Shown here piece after piece: positions 1 through 11,765 of a stretch of DNA of 64,000 nucleotides. Origin of the DNA: Pseudisothecium myosuroides. Lineage: Eukaryota; Streptophyta; Bryopsida; Hypnales; Lembophyllaceae. The translations under genes were made by a program, and so were the position numbers. The stretch lies in assembly GCA_951799445.1 (NCBI GenBank), contig OX637290.1, forward strand, positions 5,272,501 through 5,336,500, written 5' to 3'. The notes beneath the pieces were generated by a model. It was given only the letters and a program-made list of their open reading frames with translations, did not search any database and was not told the DNA's origin. The number at the start of each line of letters is the position of its first letter. Position 1 is the stretch's first letter.

Positions 1-728
1 CTTTCACCTGTTTTCCATGAGTAAAAGAAACACTTTAACCTATGAAAGCTAAACTCTTGAGAGGAGAACCTATTTCACGCTCCGTATCCAACGATAACGC
101 TATTGAAGGGCTCGATAAGCTAGAAGATAACGAACTCCAGTCAATTTTAAAATGCTGTTGAGTAAAAACGGTCAAATAATCCCCATCTGCCTCTGTTGGT
201 TTCTACCAGAGATGAATGCTTGTGCCCCCTATGGCACCACCTTCTATCCAAATCATACTCCAAACGCCCCAGTCTTCTAGAGAAAGCTTTGTTCCAAGCA
301 GTCCAACCTGCATCCTTCTACACTATCAGATACTTGATGCAGCCCTTTCGTCGTCAATCCCTTCGTAAAAGGTCGAACGCAATGTCAACTGCCATTCCCA
401 TGACAAGTTATATTCACTCCAGAGTCAAATGGGCAGCATCGATTCCTCAAATTCCCGCTTGCAGCTGGTAAAACCCGGGAAACGCTAGTTGCGAACTAAA
501 GTAGTAGAAAAGATCCACATGTTTGCGACCATATCCTCTTCAAAGAGAAACCCTGGCTTCAAAAGTACCTGCGCACACAACTCCAAATCAGCAAGTTTCA
601 GAACATGGGAGTATAAAATGAAATAACTGGAAGCACGTCTGTAAAATTATCACGTAATCGTGGGCAAGCTCGACAATATGCGCAATCCGAGGGGCCGATA
701 CGAGAATGATCAACCTGGCCAACAATCA

Positions 729-904
729 CTACAAAATATCCATTGCTTCGAATAACAGTTTAATCCCGACTGCATAACCGCCCAAAATCAAGTCGCAGCT
801 CGACTGCTTAAAGGAATCTGCATCGAGAACATGTCGGTAACCTAGTACAGTGATGCTGTAAGACGCGTTCATTTGGAGCCGTGTAAGCAGTCCATCACAA
901 GGAT
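729..904 (-). CDS. Possible terminal exon of the same minus-strand gene, unidentified
   Basis: An acceptor-like CTCATAG ends at 905. It is followed by an open frame containing LLTRLQMNASYSITVLGY and ending GIKLLFEAMDIL with a TAG stop. Codon use is more balanced than in nearby noncoding DNA, and the strand agrees with the putative first exon at 1713-1979. The DNA between (about 910-1710) looks intronic, with T-rich tracts on the minus strand. I do not recognise a family, and an open frame of this length can arise by chance. The left 720 bases would then be 3' untranslated or further intron; I see no other gene there. Confidence 0.17.
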
Positions 905-1712
905 CTATGAGGCGCGGAAAATCAAAAGCTTGACAGTAAGCGTCACATAAACAAATTGAGCACAAAAAAAAAACATTTTCCACTTCACAAAAGGGAAACA
1001 GCTAGCAAATCCGGGAAATCATTAACGCTACTATGTGTTCAAGACTACGTACACCTGAACAAAGTAACTCAGAAAAGATCCACATTCAGCTCCATGCGGA
1101 AACGTCCGAGGATTTATTTTTACTTTAACTATAAAATGCGGAGTATAGATCTGAGCTTCGCTATTTCTGCTAACGCCAAATCCTCAGTCCCTCAAATTGA
1201 GTAAAAAAGCCGTGCCCTCCGCATCAAACACAGACAGCCTAACCTTCCCAGATCGGAAACCGGAAAAAAATAAAATAGACAGGCCACTACACCAGGTCAA
1301 AATCGTCACACATGAAGATCCCTTTAAAGTTGCCGACCCTTTATTAAACGCGTGTGAACATTCACTAATCACGAAACCTAAACCTCCCCCAACCGAAACG
1401 CATCACGCCACGACCTAAGCCAATTCACCACCCCTACCAAGAACTCCAAAAAGCCCCCAACATGTGCGCCAAAACTGCAGGCACTTCGTGTTCTCGCAGC
1501 TACGGCAACATCCGCAATGACGCCGCCACTTCCGAACCCTCGTCAAGGGAAAAGAAATCCCTGCCGAAACCAAAACCCCACTCACACCACCACCGTAACC
1601 TAACCTAAAATCACTCCCCTTCTCCCAGAATCGAAAGCCAAAATTGAGCTCTGCCGAACTCCGCATCAAACTCGAAACGACTCCAGCGGCAAATGTATGC
1701 CAGGGCGCTCAC

Positions 1713-1979
1713 CTCCACCGAGAGAACACAACGGCCGGCAGCTACGACCCTCCTGAAGCCGAGCGGAGGCGTCCGGGCACCATTCGTCACGAGGTTTGGG
1801 GCGGCAGGGAGGGGCGGAGGTGGGCAAGCGGAACGCGGAGGTTGCCGGAGAGATGGTGCGGTGGACGGGAAGCGCAAGGGATGGAAACGAGGTGAGCGCA
1901 AGCAGCAGGCTGGGATGCAGAGGAGCGGAGGTCGTCGTGGGAGTGCGAGTCGGAGGAGGGCCGAGTCTTTGGCAACCAA
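1713..1979 (-). CDS. Putative first exon of a minus-strand gene, organelle-targeting-like N-terminus
   Basis: An ATG at 1979 opens 89 codons that end exactly at a good splice donor (GTGGAG then GTGAGCGCC, donor bases at 1712-1711). The peptide starts MVAKDSALLRLALPRRPP and is rich in Arg, Pro, Ser, Ala and Leu with almost no acidic residues, like a chloroplast or mitochondrial transit peptide. The segment is far more GC-rich than the AT-rich DNA on its right, as expected at a 5' gene end. Later exons should lie to the left and run out of the window; none could be fixed with certainty. A competing ATG at 1975 in another frame opens 62 codons. The gene family is not recognised. The start, frame and targeting are all inference. 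Confidence 0.3.
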
Positions 1980-2198
1980 ACAGACAGCTAAGCTTTGAGC
2001 GGACGACTAGGCAACGGCATTGATTATTACGGGGTTCGTTAGCCTCCTTTTGGGTGCTTAGGGGGTAATTAATCCTCCAATTACGGGGCTTGCCCTCTGA
2101 TTTCGATTTAGTGTGGGTCAGGGTCAGGGAGAATTGATCCCCTCCTCCCTTGCCCCTTTTTCCAGCCCTCCGCTAAAACCCAATCCATGAACTTATTA

Positions 2199-2382
2199 CA
2201 GTAGAACCTCTCTAAGTCGATAGAATTTGGACCGGTCGGACGCATTGAGTTAGAGAGGTTATTACATTAGGAAGGGTCATCATGTTCGTATGTGGTTCAT
2301 ATTGTTAAGTTGGGACCAGAATTGATACTTCTTGACAACGCTTTATTGAGTTAGAGAGGATCGACTTAGAGAGGTTCTACTA
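2199..2382. mobile_element. pogo/Emigrant-type MITE, 184 bp
   Basis: The ends form an inverted repeat, CAGTAGAACCTCTCTAAGTC on the left and its near-complement at 2361-2382, with a terminal C/T mismatch. TA lies directly outside each end (2197-2198 and 2383-2384). The CAGTARAACCTCT end with TA duplication is the known signature of Emigrant/Lemi pogo-like MITEs of plants. There is no coding capacity. A second member is at 30762-30997. Confidence 0.82.
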
Positions 2383-2399
2383 TATTTATAGTGGATGAT

Positions 2400-3760
2400 C
2401 AAATTTGAAAAATTTGTCTTCATAGGTAACATTCTGAACCTAATTATAGGGTTATGTTGTCTACTCCAATACGGAGTAGATCACCTGAAGAAAGTGAGCG
2501 ACTAAGATTGATAGAGGACTTAGTATAGTCTGAGGATTCATCCTTCTCAAATAATGCGATGTACAGTAGTTGAATCCCCTATGTGTAAGTATCAAACAAA
2601 AGATCTCCGTCATTTCATATATCCTACATGAGGTTGAATCCAAATAGGAGGTTGTGAAATACAATATCAATCTGGCTAATTGTTGCAGCGTTCATATTTA
2701 GGATGAGGCATAGTGTGCTTCAAGGGCAATGTTTTGTCTAAAGGTCTTCTCATACATCTAAAGGATTTTTTGAATCTTGAATAAAGATAGCCTTTTTTAT
2801 GACAAATCTGATGATATTGAAGTAAACAATACATTCAAACACAAATGTCAACAAAATGTGCAAAAAGTAATAAAAAAATTCTAGCTTCAAAGGATTAGCC
2901 CAACTACATAGTAGAGCCAACTACATAATAGGGGCAATTCTTTGTAGTCCAGTTAAGATAGCTTCAAGTTATTTCACCAGTGTATTTTTTAAAGGTCTCA
3001 GATTAGCATTAGAAGACCTTGAATAACCTCTCAAGTGGACAATTTGGAACATGTTAAGGACATGATCAAGGTTTTAAATGATATAACGTATATTCTACAT
3101 CCATAATCAACACTATCCAAACAAGACACCTACATTGGGACCAAAAAGTATCACAAAAACTTAAATATTGATATCATAAGATGTACATAGTCAAAATATG
3201 AGAATTTAAGAGAGCCTACTGTTGAAAGTTGGTACCCCTAAAGACAGTACGTTTAAAATTCATAACTTATTCATAGGGTGTCCAAATAATGCATGCTAAA
3301 ACGAGTAGGAACCTCTCTCAGTTGCCAATATAGTCCAATAAAAATAATTTCTAGTTAATAATAATAACTACAGGTATGCTACGTGTGTTCATATTAGTGA
3401 CAACTATATATGTTCATACCTTAGCTCGCTGATGCAACTGAGCTCACCGGTCTTCCCCAGCTAATATCATGCCATTGCAGTGCAGGAACGGCCTTAGTCC
3501 CATCTAAGTTACCGTCAATTTCCTGATGCAAACAAAAACTCTCATCCATCTGTGTTTAAAAATGAAAAATAAAAATGAAAACACTCTCATCCATCAAGTC
3601 ATTCGAATTATAATTACAGTACTTACAAAAACAGAATGACTGTGCGGACAGGATGGATGTTTCACACATTCCTGGACTCTGTGCAGGAACTGATGGAGGC
3701 ATGACACAAAGTCCCAGACAGTATTAAGGTGTTGATGTGACATAGACAGTTTTAACGTGG
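2400..3760. other. Gene-free AT-rich stretch
   Basis: No open frame with a recognisable domain, no RNA gene and no clear repeat boundary was found here. The longest frames are short and without family resemblance. Confidence 0.5.
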
Positions 3761-3839
3761 GAACACCCAAAACCGCCACTTTAGGCTACTGTGCCTAGTT
3801 GCTATTCTTAAGGTATGTGCACACTTGGGTGTTTGATAA

Positions 3840-4500
3840 CAGCGGTCATAAAATTGTAATACCTCTGACAAAGATGGAGAGGTGCAGGTTTTAAGGAAAT
3901 ATTTTTTTTAAGTTGGTTTGGGATTGGTTTGACATAATCAGGTTCATCTTAAGTTATGAGTCATTCAGACCTGTGGCATAACATTTAGTAGTCATCACAA
4001 AGTTTACATGTTCTCCACCGATGTCCTCATCCACATCATAGAGAATAAAGTAAGCTTCTATACTGAAGTCATTTTCCATTGAAAATGAGATTAATGGCAA
4101 AGTGAAGAGGAAGCTTCATTGACAATTGTGGGAATGATGGGTGGGATGCCTTTTTTTTTTATAAGGAATTTCATTTTCCATCAAGAATCTTCAAAGAATA
4201 TGAGGTAAATGTGAAGATGAGAGCTTGACCACTCATAACATTCAGTAGCCTTCAGAGAGGCTGCCTTTTCCTCTCCGAAGTCCTCATCTACGACTTTCAT
4301 CCCCACTTAATTTATGCAAGCTTCGGTACCGGGATAGTGACAATACATTATGGTATGTTCCATTTTCTTTTCTTAATTTCAGTATTAGACAAACAAATCA
4401 TCAAATATTGTAGTGAAAGATGTTGGCAAAGAATCCAATGAGTAGTACACTAATGCCTTGTTAATATTTGTAATCAATAACTTCTGTTGGATTTCAAAGT
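3840..4500. other. Internal R3 sequence without genes
   Basis: AT-rich DNA between the left R3 end and the first foldback. It contains a loosely repeated 'CTTCATTGAC...GGAATTTCATTTTCCAT' style segment but no supported gene or RNA. Confidence 0.4.
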
Positions 4501-4509
4501 GAAAGATAA

Positions 4510-5104
4510 CTTTATATATATACACATGGGGTGGTAGGAGGTAGAGCAATCCATGTGGGATAAATAAATTAGAATTTGTAGGTTCTCATGTACTCATAGT
4601 TAAGTAAAAAACAAATAATTGTGTTAAAAGTAGAATTTCAGACCTCGTTTAGGTATAGTAAAATAACTTTTCTCAAAAAACTTTGAACTAAAAAAAGTTG
4701 GTAAATGAAGATAAGTTTCACCTCCAAAAATCCGTTTGGAATTTTGAATCTCCAATCAAAAGTTATGAATAAATTTCGGAGAGGGGTTGGAATGGATTTT
4801 TAAATGACTTTGTAGAAAATGTCCATTAAAAATCCTCTCCAAAATTTATTCATAACTTTTGATTGGAGATTCAAAATCCCAAACGGATTTTTGGAGGTGA
4901 AACTTATCTTCATTTACCAACCTTTTTTAGTTCAAAGTTCTTTGAAAAAAGTTATTTTACTATGCCTTAACGAGGTCTGAAATTCTACTTTTAACACAAT
5001 TATTTGTTTTTTACTTAACTATGAGTGCATGAGAACCTACAAATTCTATTTTATTTATCCCACATGGATTGCTCTACCTCCTACCACTCCATGTGGATAT
5101 AAAG
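4510..5104. mobile_element. Foldback (long inverted repeat) element, about 595 bp
   Basis: Almost the whole segment is one imperfect palindrome. The left arm begins CTTTATATATATACACATGG and the right arm ends ATGTGGATATAAAG. Inner paired blocks include AATCCGTTTGGAATTTTGAA against its complement near 4875-4895. Arms are about 280 bp with a short centre near 4800. It lies inside the R3 element and a second, left-truncated copy lies at 5487-5959. There is no coding capacity. If transcribed it would fold into a long hairpin. Confidence 0.85.
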
Positions 5105-5356
5105 AGTTGTCTTCTAACTTCAAAAGCACAATGCATAAATGGGCTCCAATTCAAAGTGAGGTACTTCTACAATAACATAAAATTCAATACTCTCAATGAA
5201 TCCAGTAGCATTTTGTTTAAAGTTCCTATTGTTTTGTATTCAGTTTCACTTGGAAATTTTTTATTTTCCTCTACTTTAGTGTATAGTCGCGGTGCGGGCT
5301 CGAAGTTCAGTTTTGACAAATATTGACAACTGTTCGCACGAAATCAGTAGTTACTG

Positions 5357-5428
5357 ATATGGTGTGGAATATACCGCACCATTTCATCCCTCGAATGAAA
5401 TGGTGTGGTATATTCCATACCATTTCGT
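5357..5428. repeat. Paired short palindromes
   Basis: Two adjacent arms carry the blocks GGTGTGGAATATACCGCACC and GGTGTGGTATATTCCATACC. Each is a small palindrome and the two are joined by CATTTCATCCCTCGAATGAAATGG, written here as CATTTCATCCC plus TCGAATGAAATGG, so the whole segment also pairs with itself. It separates the two foldback copies. Confidence 0.6.
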
Positions 5429-5486
5429 TCGGGGAGGGCAGAGCCAGTGACTGCTGAATGTTATGATTGTCAAAACGCAGGAATTG

Positions 5487-5959
5487 CATTAAAAGTAGAA
5501 TTTTAGACCTCATTTAGGCATATTAGAATAGCTTTTTTCAAAAAACTTTGAACTAAGAAAAGGTGGGAAATCAAGTTAAATTTCATCTCCGAAAATCCGT
5601 TTGATACTTCAAGACTCCAATCAAAAGTTATGGACAAAATTCAGAAAGGATGTTTGAAAATGTAAAAACAAATGTCCCTTCAAACCAAAATTCTGAAATT
5701 TGTTCATAACTTTTGATTGGAGGCTTAAAATGCCAAATGGATTTTTGGAGATGAAATTTCACTTGATTTCACACCTTTTCTTTGGTTCAAAGTTTTTTGA
5801 AAAAAACTATTCTAATATGCCTAAATGAGGTCTGAAATTCTACTTTTAATGCAATTTCTATTTTTGACTTAACTATGAGCGGTTGAGCTCCTACTAATTC
5901 CAAATTACATATCCCACATTCTTTGTTCTACCTCCTACCACCCCATATGCATATAAAGA
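5487..5959. mobile_element. Second foldback copy, left arm truncated
   Basis: It shares the arm sequence of the 4510-5104 element, including the AAAAGTAGAATTT border, the ACCTCATTTAGGCATATTAG block and the central TCATAACTTTTGATTGGAG. The right end keeps the TACCTCCTACCACCCCAT to ATATAAAG terminus. The corresponding outer part of the left arm is missing, so the palindrome spans only about 5488-5855. Divergence between copies shows that both are old. Confidence 0.75.
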
Positions 5960-6476
5960 GCTTCTCTTCACAAGTAGTAAAGCAAATAATGAATGCCTTT
6001 TGATGTGAGTGAGGTAGTTCATTGAATTTGTTTAGGCGGTGTTATGTATATGCCCAAATTTCCTTGCATTATGAAACACCGCAGTTAGTGCTCAAGAATC
6101 TACAAAATTGGATGATTCTAACTTACATAACATCATCCTACAATGTCAGAGAGTTATGAGTAAGTCTTGTAAACACCGCTCTAATAACCCTTGCCAGATC
6201 TGTAGCCACGTAGGTTCGGTAGTTACGAAAGAACGTTGGTCTGAACACCCACCAAAATAATCACCTAACATCATTGCAAAGAACGCTTCCTAAGTCCAAG
6301 TGTGCACACACCTTTAGACCAGTCAATTTTTCATATTTTCTTGTTGGGAAGGGAAAGGAGGTTTTAACGCACCAAAGAACGCAACATTTGGATACTCTAT
6401 GCAAAAGTTCTGAAGGATCAAAGTTTTTTTTAGTTAGATGTTCAAAAATCGTTTCTTCAACATACATAAGCATGTT

Positions 6477-7208
6477 GAAATGGTCCTTCTCTACTTTCGG
6501 GAGTGCATCTCAACTAGGTATGTGTGCTAGTAGAGCATTCATATCATGAATGTGATGCTTGTGAGGGAAGGAAACGTAGGGGCCTTGGCCACCTCTCACA
6601 TGGCGGTATGGCATCTTCTCCATTGGCATTCCAAAGAGATTCAATGTTGTTAAAAGATTGTGGCTCGAGGTTTGCACTATTGTTTTGTGGACGTTGTGGA
6701 TCCAGCGGAATGACCAGGTGTTCAATAACGAGGTTTGGTCACATGAATGTCTGATGAATCATATTTGGCGGGGGTTCATTGATTATGGTCGCACAAAATG
6801 GGCTAACGCAAGTAGCAAGCATCATTGTAGCCCCGAGGTTCAACAGAAGCTAATGGCATCGTTTTTTAAGTGGAGGTGCACCTTCAACTTCTTTGTTAAG
6901 ATGATTGACAATTAGTTGTGGTAGAATGGCTGTGGGCCAGGGGGGGGGGGGTCATTTTTGAGCCTCTTTGAATTTCTTTCTTGATGAACAAGGAGTGCGT
7001 TGCAGCTTGCGGAGGCATGCATTGAGGGGCCTCATAGCCCCTCATTGTGCCTTGCCTATAGCGTTTCTAGGTTCTTATATTGGATCGGGTGGGTGTTGTG
7101 TTGGTTGTTGGGATGTTCCTTCCTTGCTAGGCAACTTGTGATTGGTAGTTTTTGTATTCGTATCTTTTGCAATGAAATTCTATTTCATTTGTATCAAAAA
7201 ATAAATAA
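6477..7208 (+). mobile_element. 5'-truncated LINE tail (non-LTR retrotransposon) with reverse-transcriptase C-terminal region
   Basis: An open stretch from about 6658 encodes VLWTLWIQRNDQVFNN followed by HIWRGFIDYGRTKWANAS. This matches the conserved C-terminal zf-RVT region of plant LINE polyproteins (the W-x-x-RN-x-x-x-FNN motif followed by W-x-x-F-x-D-x-x-R-x-x-W). Upstream frames around 6530-6660 hold degraded cysteine/histidine zinc-finger residues in shifted frames. The copy ends in an AATAAATAAAT tail at about 7199-7208. R3 sequence resumes on both sides (ending near 6478 and restarting near 7209), with similar short sequence (ATAAGCATGT and ATATGCACATGT) suggesting a diverged target duplication. 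It is dead: truncated and frameshifted. Confidence 0.75.
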
Positions 7209-7291
7209 ATATGCACATGTCACTGATTTTGAATATGTACTCAAGTAATGATGGCGGTTTTAGGCAAGGTGCAATTTTGGGTGTACCCACC

Positions 7292-10200
7292 TTTCCATAG
7301 GTTGCAACCAGGTTTTTAATTGTCTAGGTGATGAAATTGAATCACTTTGCATGATGCCACTAGAGAAGGGGCAATTACACACTTTTTTCAAACCAATTGT
7401 TTGGATGAAAAGGTGTGTTGTTCAAACTTTTTTGGGCATGGCAAATGGCTTTGGCAGCTTGTGTTAAAGCCTTCTTCTAGTTTTAAAACTCAACAACTAC
7501 AAAATCAATGGTAAGCAATGGTTAAAAAACTATGTATTGTGCAAAACTCTAATTTCAAGAGAAGTCAAAGGTGGTTGACCCTTTTAAGTAGATTCGAAAA
7601 ATATGTTTTCATTTAACTTCAAACAATACAATCGTGTAATCTACAAAATCTTCTTGATTTTTTTCCTACATTTCCATAGTATTGTAGCAAATTAGCCATG
7701 TACAATTTTGTATAGATGAATTTTTTTAAATACCTTTTCCTTCCGAGCTTTGCTCAATGAGTTTAAAAAGTATGTTTTTTGTTTTAATATTTTTACCAAA
7801 AATGTACTCTAGTTCTTTGGGAATTAATATATAGCACTCTCAATCATTGACAAACATGCCATACAATTTTTAGAAACTTAGACATTACCAATTTGAATTG
7901 ATTAATATAAGTGCTTCTAAAATCGCTCAAATAAGTATAAGAGTGTGGTTTCCATTACTAAATTGTCTAAACTTTGCTAAATCTTGTTGGGAGGCCAAAG
8001 GGGATTCTAGATTCTCTATGCATGCATTTTCAAGACAACTTATGAATAAACTATGAATTTTCAAATCTTTTCAAATCTATTGGGCCTAAATCAATCCTAG
8101 GCTCTTGAGTTCAAAGGACCTACAATTTAGGCAAGAATCTTAATAGGAAGTTTTTGCAAAAATGTCACAATTTGGTTCACTTATCTTGTCTACAACACTA
8201 GATGTAAAGGTAGGTATAAACATTTCATAGCAATCTCCACAATATTTTAAATTAATAAAGAAAGTTGGACTAAAGAAATTTATAGCATTGGTGATATTTG
8301 AGTATAATATGTAAGAAAAAAGTGGCTTCTATAACATTCTTAGTCTACATTAGCCCATCCCCTTGCCTTCCTTGCCATGTGGGGTGCAAGGTGCTTACCT
8401 AGTGAAAGAACAATCACAACACTCTATAATAAACTATCTAATTACTTTGTTGTCATTCCAAGTATCTTAGAAGAAATATCTTTTTTCAGATTTTTGAGGG
8501 GTATGTTGAAATTCTAGCAATTGGAAATGACATGTATATGTTGTATTTATTGTTTTCATTGACAAAATTTATTCATTGTAATTCACTCTCAACATCATGT
8601 AATCTAGTGATTGGTAAAAATCAAATTAGTTGTATACACTTTCCTCAAACTTAGACAAACAAACAATTTCTAAAGGCAAGAACACCAATGAAGAAGCACA
8701 CGTAGACTTCTTTTATCTATAATCTTTATGATAGTATAGATTTCCAAAAAATATAATGATGAATTATAAAGTAAAATTTTGTAGACTAAGTAAGCATCCC
8801 AAAGATGCAAATACACCACCCCTATAATGCACCTTCAACTCAAAAAATTGAGGCCCATCGATGTGCTTAAAAAAAATTTAGTCCCCTTTTCCATGCCATC
8901 GATCTAAAAAATGCTCTGTGTACAAAAAAATTATTTTGATTGAATCCCCGTCGTTGATCTTAAATATAATACTTACAAAATACAAAATATAATATATGAT
9001 ATACATACATTTATATAGAATATATGGTATATGATATACATATGTGGATATTGATATGGGATATAGTGCCAATATCCCATATCCAATGAAGTGATAGCAA
9101 CTTCCAAAAAAATATACATACAAAATGAATTTTACAAATACATTGTCATTGCTAATCAATTAATTAAAAAAATGTGACTATGTATATCTCCAAAAGATGC
9201 TCTACAACTAACAACTTGTAAATGAAGAACAAGATTGACACATCTTTTACCAAATGTGTAATTATTTGTTGAAAGGAAGGCTCTGATTAAATTTAAAAAT
9301 ATTATTATTGTATAAGTTTTTTCATAATACAAAAAATTATTCCAAACATTTGGATGGATATTTTTAGAATTATTATTTTTTGTCAAACTTGCCTACAATT
9401 GTGGTAGTGATGATTTTATAAAAAGAAATTCAAACTATAATTCATAAGCCATACCCGTATGATTGGACCTACTACTAACCTACTCATATTTATCAATGAA
9501 CTTTAAAAATCAAAACTTAAAATTATTTATAAAAATCATTTGAAATTAAATACAATTGATTTTCAAAAGAATTCAATTAATATGAATTTTTTTATTATAA
9601 TTTTTTTTTTTTAAAGTTTAATTTTATAAGGACAAGTTGGTCATTGTGGACATCATTTTTTTTGGTACAATGTGAATCATCTACCAAAAAAACTTGAAAG
9701 TACTAATTGGAAGTCAAACTTATGCAAGACCTTCCTTTTGCATCAAATTCCAAAAATGAATATATACACTTCTATCTTATATAAAAGGATTCTTTGTCAT
9801 CCATCTTACCACTTTGATTTGCAATATCTTTACAAGATTAAAGATTTTTTGTATTATTTATTTATTGCAGTCATTCTTAAAGAACCATTTTTGAATTGGA
9901 AATTAAACTCAATTTATGAGGTGAAAAACTTTTTGAATTTTAAAATAATATTTGTATAGAAGATTTATATTAGTAAATATTTTTTGAAGATTAATATGAG
10001 ATTTAAAAAAAATTAGGTGGATGATAAAAACTACTCTTCAGTAGGTTTTGGGATAATATTGAATTCATTTGTTTTAAGAAGGTGGATGTTGAGACTACTA
10101 GGGGTCAAAGATTTGGAGGCCTAGAGTGAAGATAAATGTACTATGTAATATCATAGCACATATGTTTTTAGAAAAAAAAAATCTTAGTGCAAAAAATATA

Positions 10201-11100
10201 TGCAGAAACATAATTTCTATGAATTTATACAATAGGCATCTTAAAAAATACCTAAACATTAGTATATAGGATCAAGGAGTATGCTATACAAAATCTATCA
10301 TCAAACATTATTTGACCAATATGAACAATCAACTTTGTAATATTGATTGATATACTTTTCTTAATTGCTTGAGAGATTGATATAAAGTTATATTAAATCT
10401 CAAAAAATTTGTATGTGAGGCAAAATTCTTGAAGTAATGATAGTGATAGTATACTAAGTTATTCCAAAATGTCATTGAAGAAAAGATTTGATTAAGGATT
10501 TAAGATCATATCATCTAAAGTAAAACAACCTATTGTAATGAGAAATAGGAGTTTGCCTTTCTGTCATTGCTAAAATTCAAAAAAATTCCCACATATAGAC
10601 AAGTGTGAGAAGTAGCGAGAGCAATTGAAATTATATTTTTTCAACAAAGTATGAATTTGCTATAAATTTTTGAAGTGTTCAGCCCACCATAGTCCTGAAG
10701 AGTCTCTAGACTACCCTCAGAACCAACAAAATTTGCATCCATAATGCTCATCTTACACGCCTTCAGTAGTCACAAATATTTCTAATGTAGAATGCTTAAA
10801 AAAGTCACTTCCTATAATGAAATTATGCTGACTGAAAGTTAGAAGTTTCTAATGAGGTCACTAATCGATCCATTTTTATCAAGCAAGACATTGATTTCGG
10901 ACCAAATCTCATTTGCTCAAAAAAACCATAATGGAATCATTCCCTAGGTGTCTACTACAGGGTCTTTTGATCGCAATGGACTATTCTACCTTATTAAGAG
11001 TTTAGAATTATCTTATTTCTCATTCATTTCTACCTTTTTTATATTTCATTTCAACTTTGATCCCAAAAAAGTATGAAAAGGGTGGAACTACAATAATTTC
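7292..11100. other. AT-rich gene-free stretch
   Basis: No open frame here shows a domain or exon-like context. The region includes AT-dinucleotide-rich DNA around 8985-9085, with a small palindrome GATATGGGATAT...ATATCCCATATCC at 9053-9085, and homopolymer T runs near 9600. Hydrophobic-looking frames such as 8878-9159 (minus) reflect TA-rich composition, not genes. Confidence 0.5.
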
Positions 11101-11215
11101 ATAGAGTTTGGAATTGAGTTTTAAATGGACTTGAAATATTGGACATGATCCACAAGTCCATTCCTTGGCGTGTGGTGATAGAGACTAGAGACGGTGACAT
11201 TAAAGAGGTCTGGAT

Positions 11216-11753
11216 GTGAGCCCTCTCCCAACTGAAGGTGTGAACTCAAGTGTGACGAGGTTGTTGCAGCAGTGCAGACTTGAGAAGGAGGTGGGTTTGT
11301 TAGGGTTCGAGGAAGGGGCACCTTTAGCCGTGGCAGGGAAGGAAGGCTCGCCATCACCGTGGCTATGGCTATGGAGCTTCAAACCCTACCTTGCTCCCGC
11401 TGCTGGATGCCCCCGCAGATTTCTATGTGGTCGACGGGCAGAGGACGAGGAAGCCGTTGCTGTGGTGGTTCGACTTTCCTTCGGTCGGTCGGGGAATTCG
11501 CAGATCGGAAAGTGTTTGATTGCGGGTGGTGACGATGACGGAGGACGATGCGTAGCTTTGTATTGAGCAGATTGGCGACGTGACACGACGTTGCGGTGAA
11601 GGAGGCGGAAGGATTGCGGTAACGTTATTTATGCTATGAATTATCAGTCTAATATTGTTTTTAGTTCATTTTTTGGATTTTCAGAATGCTTAACAATCCT
11701 GTTGTTGAAATTCGTTGTGATTCTGGGCTTACCTTTGTGAATGAATAATACAG
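11216..11753 (+). promoter_or_regulatory. Probable promoter and 5' untranslated region of NFRKB, with a leader intron
   Basis: GC content rises sharply at about 11200, just upstream of the NFRKB start. A plausible leader intron runs from a donor at 11619 (GCG then GTAACG) to an acceptor at 11753 (AATAATACAG), 12 bases before the start codon. Open frames here, for example plus 11216-11566, have no family resemblance and are better read as upstream frames in the leader. No TATA box can be placed with confidence, and the transcription start is unknown. Confidence 0.45.
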
Positions 11754-11765
11754 GCGCGGGGAGAG

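Larger units (their letters stand above)
3764..7291. mobile_element. Family R3 terminal-inverted-repeat element carrying nested insertions
   Basis: The left end contains CACCCAAAACCGCC (from 3764) followed by a short GCTACTGTGCCTAGTT block. The right end near 7251-7291 contains the complement (TGGCGGTTTTAGGC, then TTTTGGGTGTACCCACC). The same two ends lie 300 bp apart in the compact copy at 57035-57334, which supports reading them as a pair. Internal R3 sequence recurs at 6300-6478, 38680-38820, 57115-57260 and 57430-57560. Between the ends lie two foldback elements and a LINE tail, which account for most of the length. No transposase was found, so the element is non-autonomous. Superfamily is undetermined. 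Confidence 0.5.

Noticed and set aside
3764..7291. R3 read as a complete autonomous transposon because of its 3.5 kb length
   Set aside because: The length comes from two foldbacks and a LINE tail; no transposase frame exists and the compact copy is only 300 bp.
11216..11566. Plus-strand frame of 116 codons upstream of NFRKB
   Set aside because: No conserved motif, lies in the leader region and is separated from the main frame by a probable leader intron.
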